Source: Symbiodinium microadriaticum (taxonomy: Eukaryota; Sar; Dinophyceae; Suessiales; Symbiodiniaceae). From it: 64,000 nt of DNA. The notes under the pieces are model-generated. The model was given only the letters and a program-made list of their open reading frames with translations. It ran no database searches and was not told the DNA's origin. Positions within the stretch are counted from its first letter, which is position 1; every line of letters starts with the position of its first letter. Below are positions 12,680-25,426 of this stretch, piece by piece. The position numbers and the translations under genes were made by a program. The DNA is taken from positions 976,797-1,040,796 of the forward strand of contig LSRX01000058.1 in the NCBI GenBank assembly GCA_001939145.1, written 5' to 3'.

Positions 12680-13600
12680 CTGAAGGCGCCATGGCCATCA
12701 GCAGACAGCACTGCAGTGCGCCCTTCAGTTGCAGGCTGCAGAGCAGGAGCTGAACGAGGCCCGCGATGCGCGGGAGACTTGCAGGCTCGCTTTGAAGCCG
12801 CAAGCCGCTGCAAGCCGCTGCAAGCGGCACTGCAGGGCGGCGGTGGCGAGCTGCGCCCAGTTGCTGCGATCGACAGGATGCCGGCTGCAGGCCGACACTG
12901 GCATTCCGTGCCGCCATCGTGCCAAAATTGCTGAAAGCCCCTTCTGATGGGCCGTGCTGGCGTGTGCTTTGCAAGCCAGAAGCCAGGAAACCGGACATCG
13001 CCTGCTTGCGTGCAGGATGCCGAGAACATCTCGTGGGTATGTCTTGGGTTAGCTGTGGAGCTCTGTCTTGAGGTGAGCAGTCTACGGACAACAAGCGTGG
13101 TGGCCCGAGGGCATCCGGGCAAGTGGGGTCGGGGCCTCCCGACGCTTCCCAGGTCTTCGCCACCGCGCTTCGGAGTTCTCTCGCGAGGCCGATTCTGCGA
13201 CAAGGCGCTTCGTCATTTTCGAGGCTGAGAAGCGCGGGACTTCGCCATGTCGAGCCTAGGCGGGCCCTCATGATGCAGTTCGAGCTCCAGAAGGTGCCGG
13301 GGGACCAAGTCAAAGGCCGCTCACGGGCCGGGTGTCCGAGGCTCGTGCCATCCTGGAGCCACGCCTAGAGGCTCCAGAGACTTTGAGAAAGTTTGAGCAG
13401 AGTGCCCGCTTTGGAGCTCGCATCTTGCAGGCTGGGGCCAGACGACATGCGAAGTCTGGCGTGCGCAGTTCGGTCGGCTTGCCGAATACACCGTGATTCT
13501 ACTTCGCGAACTCCGCCTGCATGCCCTTAGCTCTCGGTTCTTGCTCAGCTCTTTCAATGGGACCTGGCAAGCCTGGGATCAGTCTCGAAAAAAGCTGCCA
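12680..13600 (+). CDS. Candidate coiled-coil protein gene (exons only)
   Basis: Directly downstream of the RFC gene, several + strand islands look like exons of an alpha-helical protein. They lie at about 12,690-12,790 (contains AAEQELNEARDARET), about 12,783-12,830 (contains ARFEAASRCKPLQAAL after an AG-before-G acceptor), about 13,330-13,470 (contains GRVSEARAILEPRLEAPETL) and about 13,465-13,575 (contains FGRLAEYTVILLRELRLHAL). Heptad-like spacing of Leu/Ala and the high Glu/Arg content support a coiled coil. Frames are not continuous, exon borders are unproven and no family is recognised. A long open frame on the opposite strand across 12.4-13.3 kb looks like a shadow produced by the GC-rich codons. 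Confidence 0.35.
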
Positions 13601-14419
13601 GCCCGGCCTCCTGCCATTCGGCATGCTCGAGTTCTAACTGCCGGTCGTTTTGAGCCGTTGCTTGTGCCTCATTCTCTGCACCTGATCAAAGTTTACGCGC
13701 GCATCACACGCACCCACATCACAAGCACCCACATCCACACCCACACACAAGTAAATTAAATAGAGAAACGCCGCGATACAGTCGCGCATCTAGAACGGAG
13801 TCGTGTTGGAATTCTTTTGTGGATAGGATACCGTAACGCGCTCTTGCTTGATTAAACTGACAGATTTCTGCCGGCGTTCCAGGTTTTCTGTGGCTCAAAC
13901 GGAAGTCCCCGACAGGGACTGTGAACAGTGGCATGGTTCGGCAGCAACAGCTTGGAATGAGGCGCGTTTGTTGCAAGGTTGGTGAAGACACGTTATGCAC
14001 GCGTCTGTAGAACCAGGTGAATGCAATGATCAGATGGAAGTGGTTACTTGCCCACGCCCTGCTCTGAGTCTCCCGAAGTTCCGCAGTGTCCGGGCCTTGG
14101 CGTTGTGCGTTTCCAAGACCTGGCTGCCCTGGCTAGTGCCCGCGACCGACCACTGCTACCAAGCTGCAGAGCATTGCCGAGCCTCCAGGTTTCAGCAGTT
14201 TGTGCTTTGCAAATGAGGCCATGCCATGTTGCCGCCCGGCATCCTCCTCGGAACGGCGCTGCTCAAGCATCAGGAGCCAGAGGGGGAGCACCCGACAGGC
14301 TCTGTCTTTTCTTTTGCTTTTTATCTGCGGGTTCTCTTTCCCGGGCGTGAGCTCAAGTTGAGTACAGGATCGAGATTGGACACTTTGGCCCATTTATGTG
14401 AGTTTTGCTCTCCTTGAGG

Positions 14420-17400
14420 ACCCGGCCGTAACGTGCAACGCCACGACCACCACTCAAACGCAGACGAGCACGTCGTCGAGCTCTAGCAGCGAGTCGTCCA
14501 CCTCAACCACCACCTCAATCTCAATTTCAACGACCACCCTCACGAACTTGACAAACGAAACTACTACAACCTGGACAAGCACCACTACAGATTCGACAAC
14601 CACAACTGAGACGGCAACGACGAGCTCGACCATAACCACGACCACCACCACAAGTAGTGCTTCGTCTACAAGTACTTTGTCATCGACGAGCACCTCGTCG
14701 TCCTGGACATCCACTTCAAGCACTGCATCTTCCACTACAAGCAGCACGTCTTCCACCACGAGCCGCACAACTTCCGTCACGAGCAGCTCCTCGGAAACAC
14801 TTTCATCCACTACAAGCACGTCGGTCACCCGTTCCTCTTCCACCAGCTCCACAAGATCATTTACATCTACCTCATCACGAACGGTCAGCAGTAGTACCAT
14901 GACTCTGACAAGCACAACCACTCAGTCAAACACAACCACCAGTGGCACAGAGACCTCCAGCAGCACCTCCACCACGTACACTTCCTCGTTCACAACGACG
15001 CAAACGGGGTCGTCGTCAACGACGCTGTCGACGACGTCAACATCCTCAACTTCGACCATGTCTTCCTCAACAGACACCACCTCCACAGACACCACGACAT
15101 CGGAGACTAGGACATCAAGCACGTCGACTTCTGCTACTGTGTCCGTCACTTCGTCGACAACAACTGTGTCCACGACGCTGTCCTCGACTTCACTGTCGTC
15201 AACGAGTTCCACAAACTTCAACGTTACGCTGACGACATCCACCACTGCGACAGACACTTCCACGACCACTTTGACAAGTGCCACTATCACATCTAGTACA
15301 CGCACAACTTCGACCGCATCATCTGTGACCTATACTACCACCACAAGATCGACGTCCAGCAGCACCACTGTCAGCAGTACAAGCACGATTTCGAACACAA
15401 CTGCTACAACTTCCTCGACCACCACCTCAACAACACGCACGGTGAGCTCGTCTACGATCTCGAGCACATCCTCATCCTCCACCTCATCAACGAGCAGCAC
15501 CTCTTCCAGTTCCAGTCTCTTGGCAGAGTCAGAGAGTGAAGAGCCGCGCTTTGCGCCCATTTGTTGCCTCTCCGAGGTGTCACCAGCAGCTCCAGGCCCG
15601 AGCAAAGCAACTCGCCAGTCGGTAGCCGTCGGTAGCCGCCTCTTTAAGCTGCCGCTTAGCATCTGCGCGCCAGCTCGACGACCACCAGCTCCACGACGAC
15701 GACCTCCACAACCACCACCTTGAAGTTCTGCGACACACGTGGGGGCGCCCGGCTTGCCGAGAACGCGGAAAAGAAAAAAAACGCAACTCCCGCCTTCCTC
15801 GCTGCAAGGCGATATCTGGCCAGGCTCTGCGGGGAGGATCTTCCTCTCTCCTCGCTTCCTCTGAGTCTCACGGAGCATCGCTCTTTTCGCAGGCGTGAAG
15901 TTCTTCACGGGGAGCTCCTGCAACTCCGTGGGCCAGCGGCTCAAGCGCGTTTCACGCGCTCCCAGAGCGGGGAGAGAATCTCTTTCCGCCTCTCCGAGGC
16001 CGAGGCGGCTTCTGCGAGCTGCTCTTCATCGAGATGTGGGCCGAAAGCCTTCAGGAGAGGGGTTTCGGACCTTCACACCGCGGCCAAATTAGGCACTTGA
16101 GAGATGGCTCTATGATCAGGAGTGCTACGAGTCCGGCCTGACTCAATTCTTCTGTCCCATGGATGATGCGGGGAGCTGAGTCGCCTTGCGCCTCGGAGAA
16201 GCGGATGCGCGGAAGCCGATCAGGACGTCACACTGATCCCGATGTCGCGGAACCTGCTCTGCAAGGTGCAAAGACTGTGACCGAGCGCCTAAAACAACAG
16301 TGCCCTCGCAGCTTACCAGGTCTGCAGCATCGAGGCCTTCGTGGACAGCGACCCGCGGGCGGGGGTCCTCACCGGCCGCCTGCACTTCGGCCCAAACCAG
16401 CGAGGTGGGGGCCATGGGCAGTGGGGACCTGGGAGCCTGAGGCCCAGAAACCTCTGTGGGCTGTGACTCTGGGACTCGACGAGGTGGGGAGGCTGACGAG
16501 AGCCTTCTCTGGGGCTACCGGCTGACCTTCGTGGATGCATGTCTTTGACTAAGTTTGAGGAACAGCTGTGATACGGCTCTGGAAGCGGGTGTTTCTGTGA
16601 TGCGAGTCTTTGGAGGTGGGGCGGAACTCTCGGAGTTTGGGAAGGCTGGTGGCTGCGAGGTTGGAAGCGCTTGATTCCAAAGGGCATCCCGCGACAGCAG
16701 GTTCCAAAGCGCACCTACCCTCCGGCTGTTTGCTGTGATCCCTGGCGCTACAGAACCTCGGCTGTGTTCAGCTTGCCGGAGTGTGTCGAAGAGTCCCCGA
16801 GTCGTTCGAGACATCGAAGCCGGAGGCTTTGATCTGAAGTCCGTTGCTGCTGGCACCTCAGCAGCTCCTACCAGCAGATACGAGTGGCCACCTCTTTCGC
16901 CCTGAGGTTCCTGCTGGCGCAACGGCCATTCAGATCAGTCCGTACAAGGCTCGCTCTGTGTGTTGCTTGTCGCTCATCTTGGCGACTTGGCGAAGCTGCC
17001 CCTAAAAAGCCCTGAGGAGAATTGGCATCTGCTGGGAGGAGCCGGGGCCCCGAAGCTCGCTTCCGAAGGAGTCAGGGCCGCTGTTGCAGGCTGTTTGCCG
17101 CCAAGGCCTCTGTCGGCTTCGTCGATCTTCAGGTGACGTCGTCCACCACGACAAGTCAAACTACGCTATGGACTCACCCTATAATGGAGCGTCTCAAAGG
17201 GCTTCCTGTGGTACAGAAAGCGTGCTTCATGACTGGAGGTCTTTCACGAACACCACCGCAAGCACAACGCGAGGGTCTGAGATTTCCATGATAGTCCACG
17301 GCCATATCAGGTGCAGCTGTCAATCGCGACGCGCTTAGGACAACCAGCAACAGCACCGTCACGGGCACGACAACCACATCCACGCACTCCAGCACCAGCT

Positions 17401-17620
17401 ACACAACCACGAGGCCCGGGAAAGATGCCGGACTGCGATTCCGGAGAATGCCGTTTCTCAGGTCAGCGACAAGCGTCACCACGCTCTCCAGCTCCACCGT
17501 TACCACGATAACTGTGTCGGCCGTGCCTGGACTGCTACGTACACTGTGAGAGTGGAGAGACCCTTGGCGTGTTGTGTTTGAAAGCCCTGCCGAGACCACG
17601 ACGACCGGAACTCTCACAGC
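14420..17620 (+). CDS. Ser/Thr-rich secreted or surface protein, multi-exon
   Basis: A single open block from about 14,420 (an AG-before-G acceptor lies just before it) to about 15,530 encodes roughly 360 residues that are nearly all Thr and Ser, with a few Asn-x-Thr/Ser sites near the start. This is the composition of an O-glycosylated mucin-like stalk. Further Thr/Ser blocks recur at about 15,672-15,720 (followed by LKFCDTRGG), 17,135-17,165, 17,235-17,270, 17,340-17,405, 17,465-17,520 and 17,575-17,620, each flanked by splice-like sites. Between them lie globular islands: 16,320-16,400 (contains IEAFVDSDPRAGVLTGRLHF), 16,497-16,540 (contains LLWGYRLTFVDA) and about 16,710-16,755 (contains TYPPAVCCDPWRY). 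These resemble a repeated extracellular domain I associate with dinoflagellate surface proteins, but I cannot name it. Start and stop are not located. Confidence 0.5.
14440..15520 (+). repeat. ACN/TCN codon low-complexity tract (Thr/Ser stalk)
   Basis: About 1.1 kb of degenerate ACG, ACC, ACA, TCG, TCC and AGC codons with no fixed repeat unit. The third-position variety shows selection at the amino-acid level rather than a simple DNA microsatellite. The reverse strand therefore carries a long Val/Glu-rich open frame, which is an artefact of the composition. Confidence 0.8.
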
Positions 17621-17745
17621 CAGCAGAGCGCCGCTGGCGAAGCCGGCCGGGCCCTCGAGTCGCTTCCTGTGCAGACCGCAGCACCGAGAAGCAGCGAAGC
17701 AGAAGCAGCGAAGCAGAGGACGCGCGGAGCCTCGGCCTCGGCCTC

Positions 17746-17746
17746 N
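17746..17746. other. Single ambiguous base
   Basis: One N in a CTCGGC-repeat stretch. It is outside any exon I can define. Confidence 0.95.
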
Positions 17747-18389
17747 CCTCATCCTGTGGTTCCATTTTGCTGCGTGCTTTCGTTTCTGCCATGGCCACGA
17801 CCTCTTTGAGCTCGCGTTGTGCCGGAGCCTCGAAAAAACCCAGTTAAAGCCCTAAACCCAGAACGGACAAGGAAAAGATATGCCCAGCCCCCCGAATCCG
17901 GCGCGGGCCTCGGCCTCGGCCTCGGCCTCCTCGCGCTGGCGATGCTCGCGCCCATAATATGAATTCAGAGAGCTCGCCGCTCGCCGAACCGTGATGGAGG
18001 CGTGCCGTGCGCGATGTTAACGAAGTGGCCCAGGCACCCCTGGGTGTGTTTCACTGCCCGGAGAGCATTCGGAGCACGCTCAAGGTGTGCAGAGCTGGCC
18101 GAGCGGAAAGAGAGAGAAGAGAGTGACACTGCCGCAGAGATGACTCGCACCCAGAAGCTTCGAGCTTGTTCACGCCACTTTGCAGGCACGCAGCATTTCC
18201 TCTCCAGCTACGAATGTGCATGTCCTTTCAATTGCTGAATGTTACATGCACTCATATTCACTTTGAGGACTTTGGAGCACCTTCTCAATAGTTGAATTGC
18301 GGGGCTGAGGGCCGTGATCAGCGGCGCGAGCTGTCGGAGCAATGCTTCGATGTGTCTCAACCTTCACGTGCAGGGCGTCACCAGGAAGC

Positions 18390-20662
18390 TAGTTGCGCGA
18401 TGCTTTTCAGCACTGCCACGGCGTTGGCGGGCAAAGCCGTCGAAGAAGGAGCTAACACTCTTGATTCATCAGACATCGACTTCCCGAGACATTCTCGAGA
18501 TCATCAGAGCTCATAACGACAGACTGGACTCAATCCATGCAATCACATGTCTTTGGAAGCTGGGGAAACTGAAAGGCACAGCCGCAGAGGTGTCGGATGT
18601 CCGGGCAGTGGTTTCACTCGTGGACGCCCACCTGAAGCAGGACAAAATTGCCACACGTGGTCTCAGCAACATCCTTGTCGCCCTGACGTACATTAACGAC
18701 GCCTTGCAAAAGTCGCCGGTGTCGCAGCGCCAAAGCAGCCGCGCGCCCGTCTTCAAGCTCGCGAGGAGAGCCGCAAGCCTCCTGCGCAGCCAGGCCGGCC
18801 AGGGATGGCATGTGTTGCGAATTCATTCCACCACATTCAGCCACTGTGACAGTCGCTTAACATAAAAGTGCCTGAGGCCGAGGATGCGAATGCACATGAC
18901 ATTGCCAATGCCGCCTGGGCCGCTGCGCGCCTGTGGGCCCAAGACAAGGTTTAAGCCTCGGGCCTCAGTGTCGGGGAGCCTTGTCCTGGTTCGCTGCGAC
19001 GTCGCAGGCGCAGGCGGCGGCTGGCCGCCCGCCGGGCTCTGCGAGTAGCGGCGGCTCGGTCCGGCCGAAAGACGCGGAGCTGCTTCGGGGCTCTGCCGCT
19101 TTGCTGCTGCGGCGGCTGGCTCCTGTGGCCCGGCAACGCTTGAAGGCTCGGCAGCGCGGTATCACAAAACCTCCTTTCATGAGAGAGCTCTGAGACAGTC
19201 TGAGACCCTGTTTGGAGTTGCAGTTTCTAATTCAGCCAGCTCTTGATGTTCAGAAGCAGCCGGCAAACTTGATGGACCGCACGTCTTGTGTGGTGGTGCT
19301 CGTTGTTGGTCTCCCAAACTGGAAACGGAACAAGCGGAGCGCTCTGAGAAGGGGAATGAAGAATCTAACACCATTCTCAACAAAACAAGAGGCACGAGAC
19401 GTTGCCCTCGGCATAGTCGTCGCTGCGGTCGAGCAGCGTGTTTCGTGAGCTTGGCTGACACACACAGATCGGTCCAGGCATCTCTGGGTCGGAAACACCG
19501 GCAAGAAAGGCCCATCAAATGCACGATATTCGGCAGATCCGAAAGCTCTGGGAACGCAGGCAGCAGATGCTGTGGCAGAAATGCTTGGTACAGGAAAACT
19601 TCCTGCAAATTGGGCTCGATGTAGCATCTCACAAGACGCAGGCACACAGTCTACCAAAGCCTCATGGCGGCTTGCCGCAAGTGTCAAGATGAGCTTGTTT
19701 TGCTCTCGACAGCGAGGCCCATGGGAACGCTTGTTCTTTGGCTTGTTCTGAGTGCAGGCGACACGCCTCCCCAGCTGCCGATCCTGTCCACGACTAACCA
19801 CCGAATCATTCGCGCATAAGGAGGCATGATTAATAGAGCGAGTCTTTGGAAAAGAAGACGAGCCCAAAGGTTCGCCACGCCCCAATCTAGGACCATCCAT
19901 CAGCACTGGTCGCTTTGCACTACTGGGAGTTGGGACAGATCGAAACCCTCTCGGACATAGTTAAGCAAGCATTGGAGGCAGACGCGTTCGGAAAAGCAAA
20001 GTTTGCATCACACGTGGAGCACTATCCATCTGACAAGCGTTCAACACAGCTCACCGTTTAGCATGTTTGCGAAGCCAAGTAGGCGACCGTGCATGTTGGG
20101 GGCGATCCCATCCCACCCACGAAGATCGACGAGAGTGGCGGCCAAGCACCCTCGGTCAGATTCCCAACAGCTCGACGTTGCCGACCACAACATGCTGGCA
20201 GTCTCGCAGTCCATGTTCCACTCTTGCAGACCATCCGCAACCGTTTGTCCGTGTCGCCGAGCTCCAATCACCATGTTGCCAGCCATGGCCGTTGGCTTGT
20301 CTGCTTCAGGCTTCTTGCAGACAGACACAGAGAGCGAGAGAGAGAGAGAGAGAGAGAGAGCGAGCCTCAGAGTGATGGTTTTGCAGACTTCGTAATCTGT
20401 TCGTACTTGATGTGTTTGCACATGTGTGAAGCCCACAACCTGCTTGCTGCCGTGGGGACGAGCCACTGAACCCGGGGACGGGGAAGCAACATCCAATACG
20501 CTTCGGTACTAGTCAGTTTGCTGCGCTGTCTGTGAAACAAACCCGGGGCCAGTGGCCGTTCCTTACTCCCCAGTCCGGGGGAAGCACCCGCGAAGGAACA
20601 AGACAGCCGAGGACCGCGGCCGGTATGCGTTCAGGGCTGGACGCTCCCTGGGCCTCCCACAT

Positions 20663-20703
<41 letters not shown>

Positions 20704-23700
20704 GACGATCTTCGTACAGCAGAGCCACCTGGAGCATAGCTCCACGGTGGGGGTTCGAAAAACCCTGCCGAGACCTGCAGCTGCGCGTACGCCTGCGGGG
20801 AAGGGGGCATGCGCTTCTTTCCGCTGACCTGGTCGAGAGAGAGAGAGAGAGCAAGAGCTCCGCGAGCGCCGTCTGTCGCGACCTTTGGACTTTGGCTTGC
20901 CGCTCGCCTTTTCCGTCGCCTTTGCCATCCCTCGTCTTGACCGCAGCAAGGAGTTCTGAAACGCGTTTGTCTGTGCAAACACGAACGCTACGGCGACGGC
21001 AGACCATGTAACTCGGTCACAGGGCGTAGACTGTGAGAGGCAGCATGGGCGTCTGATCCGTCTTCCGTGACCTTTGATCCCGGAAATTGACGGCGTGCTG
21101 CATTTATGCATGAACTTGCCAAGCTTCCAGCTCTGAGTGTCTTTTGACTTCACCAATTCACTCCCCTATGATGCACACCCCCTGTCCCTGTCTCGTGCAG
21201 AGGCGTTCAGCGCGCAGGCGGGTCAGCTTCCCAAGATTTTCCCTGTCATGCGGTGGTGCCGATGCGGAATTGCAGGGCTTGGCCAATCTGGCCTGGGCCT
21301 TTGCTGCTGCGCCGCAGTCCTCTTCCCGGAGCTCTGCCGGAAGCCACAGCACCTGAGGAGCGAAAAGTCGCCATAGGATGGAGCTGGGACCGAGGACGAG
21401 CGGGCCTTCAGGCGGAAGGTAGAGGAGTCTGGGGCTCGGTGCAGTGCAGAGCGCAGCAAAGCAGTGCCTCGGGCTGACAATTCGGGCGGCTGTTTGACTA
21501 TACCAAAAGCAGATAGAAATGCTCCGGTGTGGCTGTGGGCCTTTGCAGTTGCAAAGCAATGCTGTACTCGTAGTGATAGTGAGGCTCTTTCACGCTGCAG
21601 GGCGCTCAGTCAGCATGGCTGCGACTTCTCAGTGATTCCGCCCACTTCAGCCCTCAAGTTTCGTGGGCGGTAACTGAGGTTGCCGAAACTTCGCGGCCAA
21701 AGCTGCAGGCTGCCGGCGAGCAGGATGCCTTCAACGTGCAGGAGATGTTGTGCGCCCAGGGTACAGCGGCCTTTCATATCTCGTGGAATCTCCCTCGCTC
21801 CGGAGGTCGAACTTAGCTTGGGCGTTTGCAAAGGCCGGCATCGTGTCGCGCCCAGAGAATCAAGGGCTTTCTCACAGGCCCTTGCCCTCGTCCTTCAATC
21901 TCAGTCTCCTTCTCTTCCATCAGCAGCTTCGTGTCTGAGGAAGCCCCGGAGTTGTTTGCAGCCCTGGCAGCAGCGGCCCATCCGAGGCGCGGCTAAGACT
22001 AACGGCACCCCTCCATGCGCGACAAACCCGGACAGCCGGAGCTTCGGAGCCTCGTCACACACCAAACGGCCTGTCTGTCTCATCGAAGAAACGGTGCACA
22101 CACACACACACACACACACGCACACACATAGCATAGACAACGGATCTGATCGGGAAGGAACCACGAACGCACAAGCCGAAAAACTCCGAATGCGGAACCG
22201 AAGCCCCACAACCAGGAAGCCGACCAGGAAGCCGGGGACCCGCCGCTACTAGGAGTGCACGAAAAACGATATCCCCAGCCTCTTGTTATTAAACGTTGCA
22301 GGTTCTGCATAATCGATCAAGCAAAAACAAAAGCAAAAACAAACAAACACACACACACACACACACACAAACAAACACAGACGCAAACACAAACACAGAC
22401 ACAGACACAGACCCACACCCACACCGACACCCACACCCACACCCACACCCACACACACCAACACACACGCTCACGCACCCACGCATACGCACATAAGCAC
22501 ACGCACACGGCAGCAACTTGACCATCTTTGCAGCAAAAAGTCGACCCCCTTCCAGCACCATGTCTGACTATGCCAACGACGGCCGTCCACACGCGGAGGC
22601 TGGAAGAGTTTACGACCCAGAATCTGCATGGAACTGAGATCTCGGGATGCAGAGGTGCTCTGAGCTCAGCCTCCGACGGTTCAAGGTGCAACTTTGCGTG
22701 GGCTTTCGCCTCCCTAAGCCAGGATCCCAAACGCTCGTCAAAGCATGGCGCTGCGTCATCGGAAACTCCTATGTACTGCAGGAATTAGGATGATCCGTTG
22801 TGGTTCCACTGCCCCGTTCATCTCATATTCTGCTCACCTCTTGATAAGAAAGTGTTGCCAGCATGCGGAAGGGAGTTTCCACGAAGGCTGGGCAAGAGAC
22901 TCGTGGACCGTGGAGAAATCAGGTTGCCATTTTGCCTTTTAAGGTGTCTCTACCCCAGGAGCAGGAGCTCCCGGAGTTCTGGAAGGGGTTAGAGGCCGAG
23001 GAACGACGGAAGAGGAGACTTGCCTGCAAAAGGATCGCCAGCACAAGAATGCAACTCTGAGGTCGCAGCGGAAGCTACAAAACGAGTCTCCGATTTCAAC
23101 CTGTCACCCTGGCACGTTCTGCTTCTTCCGTGTCGCTTGGAAGAGTTGTGTATATGATCTCGGAGGCAAGGCCTCTCCAACCTGGTTTGGGCTTCCGCTG
23201 TCCTCGGTTCCAAGATTCAGGCTCGCCCCTGGCTGGGCGGCCGCGGCGCATCTCTCGGAACGCTCCCCCCACCTGTCCTGAGAGGTCTTCGAGCTTCTGG
23301 CAAGGGAGCTGACGATGCGATTGGACGCCCAGAGCCGAGCATCCTAGAGTCCTAGAGGTTTAGAGCAACAGCTTCATGCCGTCGCCTAGGCTGCAGATGT
23401 AAACCTGCTGAGCGAGCCGGAGGTTACCGACATCGTCAGGAGAGGCATTACCGGTGAACGTGGTACTTGTTGCAGCAAGCCCAGTTCCCCGGCATTTGGC
23501 TTGGGACAATTGCTCACTTTGCTCAAGTAGCCTGCCGAACTGTTTCCAGCTTAAACCGGCACGACTTCCACGGCGTTCTCCGGTTTTCTCCGACTGATGT
23601 GGAAGATCATTTGCTTGCTGCGACGTGTTGACACGTTTACTCCTGTTTCAGGAGACGGCAGGTGAAGACTTCGGCAGGCTTTGCCGACGCAACTGACTGG

Positions 23701-23960
23701 CAGCAGCGGGACTCTGCAAGATTGGAAAGCTGGGGTGACGCACCCATCGCCTTGGACCGCCGCTGCCCTCCTCCATCGGCTCGCTGATGTTGTCTCGGCG
23801 GTTGAAGGGGCCTCCGTCCTCACCATAAGCAGCCGGTTTTTCGACCGGTTGGCCGTGCCTGTCGTCCGCGGTAATGGCCGCTCCATCCGGAGCAGACGTG
23901 AAGCCCTGCCAGCCGATTCTTCGCTGCCGGGCAGTCTGCATTGATCTAGGCCAGGAGCCC
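18390..23960 (+). CDS. Helical-repeat (OPR/FASTK-like) protein, probably an organelle RNA-binding factor; many exons
   Basis: The first clear exon region (about 18,400-18,796) reads as a helical protein and contains DILEIIRAHNDRLDSIHA followed by a Leu-rich helix. Downstream, single exons each carry one copy of a repeat whose core is N-L-A-W-A-F-A: 18,866-18,948 (HDIANAAWAAARLW), 19,070-19,143 (ELLRGSAALLLRRLAPVA), about 21,265-21,315 (LANLAWAFAAA), 21,515-21,560 (VWLWAFAVAK), 21,687-21,739 plus 21,800-21,840 (SNLAWAFAKAG), 22,680-22,718 (CNFAWAFASL), 23,155-23,205 (LSNLVWASAVL) and perhaps 23,755-23,870 (ALLHRLADV). Repeats of this kind occur in octotricopeptide and FASTK/RAP-type proteins that process organelle transcripts. 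I do not see a RAP domain. Introns are long for this window (up to about 2 kb) and contain GA and CA microsatellites. The full exon set, start and stop are unresolved, and two adjacent paralogous genes cannot be excluded. Confidence 0.6.
20331..20362. repeat. (GA)n microsatellite, intronic
   Basis: About 30 bases of GA repeat between helical-repeat exons. Similar GA tracts lie at about 20,664-20,701 and 20,833-20,853. Confidence 0.9.
22095..22510. repeat. (CA)n-rich intronic tracts
   Basis: A pure CA run at about 22,095-22,130 and a longer CA-based array at about 22,343-22,505 that includes ACACAG and ACCCAC variants. Both fall between helical-repeat exons near 21.8 and 22.7 kb. Confidence 0.9.
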
Positions 23961-25039
23961 TGAGTCTTCATTCTCCGTGTACCTTTTATCAGGCACTCGC
24001 CTGTGTACGCCACGCCGTCCTCAGAAGTAGGCGACGGGTCGTTTCGCTCGGCGACGCCTTCCCGTACAGGAGCGTTTACACATAGTTGGCATAGTTCGTT
24101 TCTACCGGCATGCTTCTGTTTATGTACATCGGTATGCGTATATACTGTCGATTCGTTTGCTAGCTGATGTCACCTCGGGTTTGCCCCGTTTTCTTGAGAT
24201 TAATGCTTGGCTCAGCTTGCTGCGTGTTGCGAGAGCATATTTTTTGCACTCTTGGTGTGCAGTCTGTTCCGGAGCTGCGCGGTGAAGCTCCCTAAGTCAT
24301 TCATGACTAAGTTAGTTAGGATTGGCTCTGACATAGAATTGACCATGCTGTGTCGATGCGATTTCAAGAAATCGTTGATCTTCGCGAACGGCTATGCTTT
24401 CCAGATGATCTGCTGGTGATGTGGATGACAACTCTGAGCATGTTGCTCGTCGCGGTGCCCGTCCCGGTGGTATTGCTGGTGAAATTGCCTTGTCTGACGC
24501 TGCTGGCAAAACTCAACCGTGCATCACATGCAACTTGTTCCAAACCCGGCTCTTCACAGTGCGCTTAAATGTGTGGGAAAACGAGGAAGTCCTCTTAAAC
24601 AGCACGCACCATTTCAATCAACTTTTTAACAATCTTCCCTATCGCAATGCGTGTTTTCCCGCACGTGCAAGCACACATCCTCGAAGCAACTTTGTCGCCA
24701 ATGCCGTAAACACAGCCGCAATCTTGTTTAAGCAACATTGGTGTGGATTGACGGCTTGGTGCGACTTTCCTACAGATTGCTCGGCGCAAGATTTGCAGAC
24801 ATCCCCGCCTAGGACCTACTGGTAGGCACGGTTCAGATTCATCATCGCTTGTAATGATTGGCTCATAATCTGTCGTCGATTTGTTGGCTTTCCGTCCCCT
24901 TACTAGCTCTCCTGCAGCTTTCTTGTACACTTCACGATTTGGCTGCACGTTCTGCTCGGTTCTTGCAGTCAAGACAACTGGATGCGGCAGGAATGCCTTG
25001 GGGGTCGTATGGGCTCAGCACTTCGCTCACGGCGCGGCC

Positions 25040-25330
25040 GTGGGAACTCTCGTGGAACAGGTGCGCAGACACGAGCTCTCGAGGGATTGCCTCGGAGAAT
25101 CGGAGACAGGTGAAACCCAAACTCCGGGAGCTGGGACGTCGCAGGGACCGGGCCGCGGCCGCCTCGGCCCAGGCGAGGGCAAAGCAGCAGAGAAGTTGAG
25201 GTGCGCCGGCTTTGTGCGCGCGAAGTTGGTCTCAGGAGCGCAGAGAGGGCGACGAGAGCTCTCAGGCTCATGGCAAGGAGTGCTCGCCGACATTTTCTTG
25301 CCAAGCAACTTCGAGATGCCCTTTGACACT
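25040..25330 (+). other. Possible upstream helical exons of unknown gene
   Basis: Two Arg/Ala-rich + strand islands (about 25,080-25,195, containing KPKLRELGRRRDRAAAAS, and about 25,199-25,328, containing RATRALRLMARSARRHFLAK) read like helical exons. They might be N-terminal exons of the pseudouridine synthase that follows, or part of a separate gene. No family is recognised. Confidence 0.25.
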
Positions 25331-25426
25331 TGAAATATTGACGTAGGAGCTGTCTACGCCTGTGCCCACGGTGGCTAGGCTCCCAGGCTTGGCCCTCCTT
25401 TAAGCGGCTCACAACTTTCTGCAGAG

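Noticed and set aside
12360-13313. 317-codon open frame on the minus strand
   Set aside because: It overlaps exon-like islands on the + strand, has no recognisable domain, and long antisense frames are common in such GC-rich DNA.
14454-15305. Long Val/Asp/Glu-rich minus-strand frames
   Set aside because: They are the reverse complement of the Thr/Ser codon tract and reflect its composition only.
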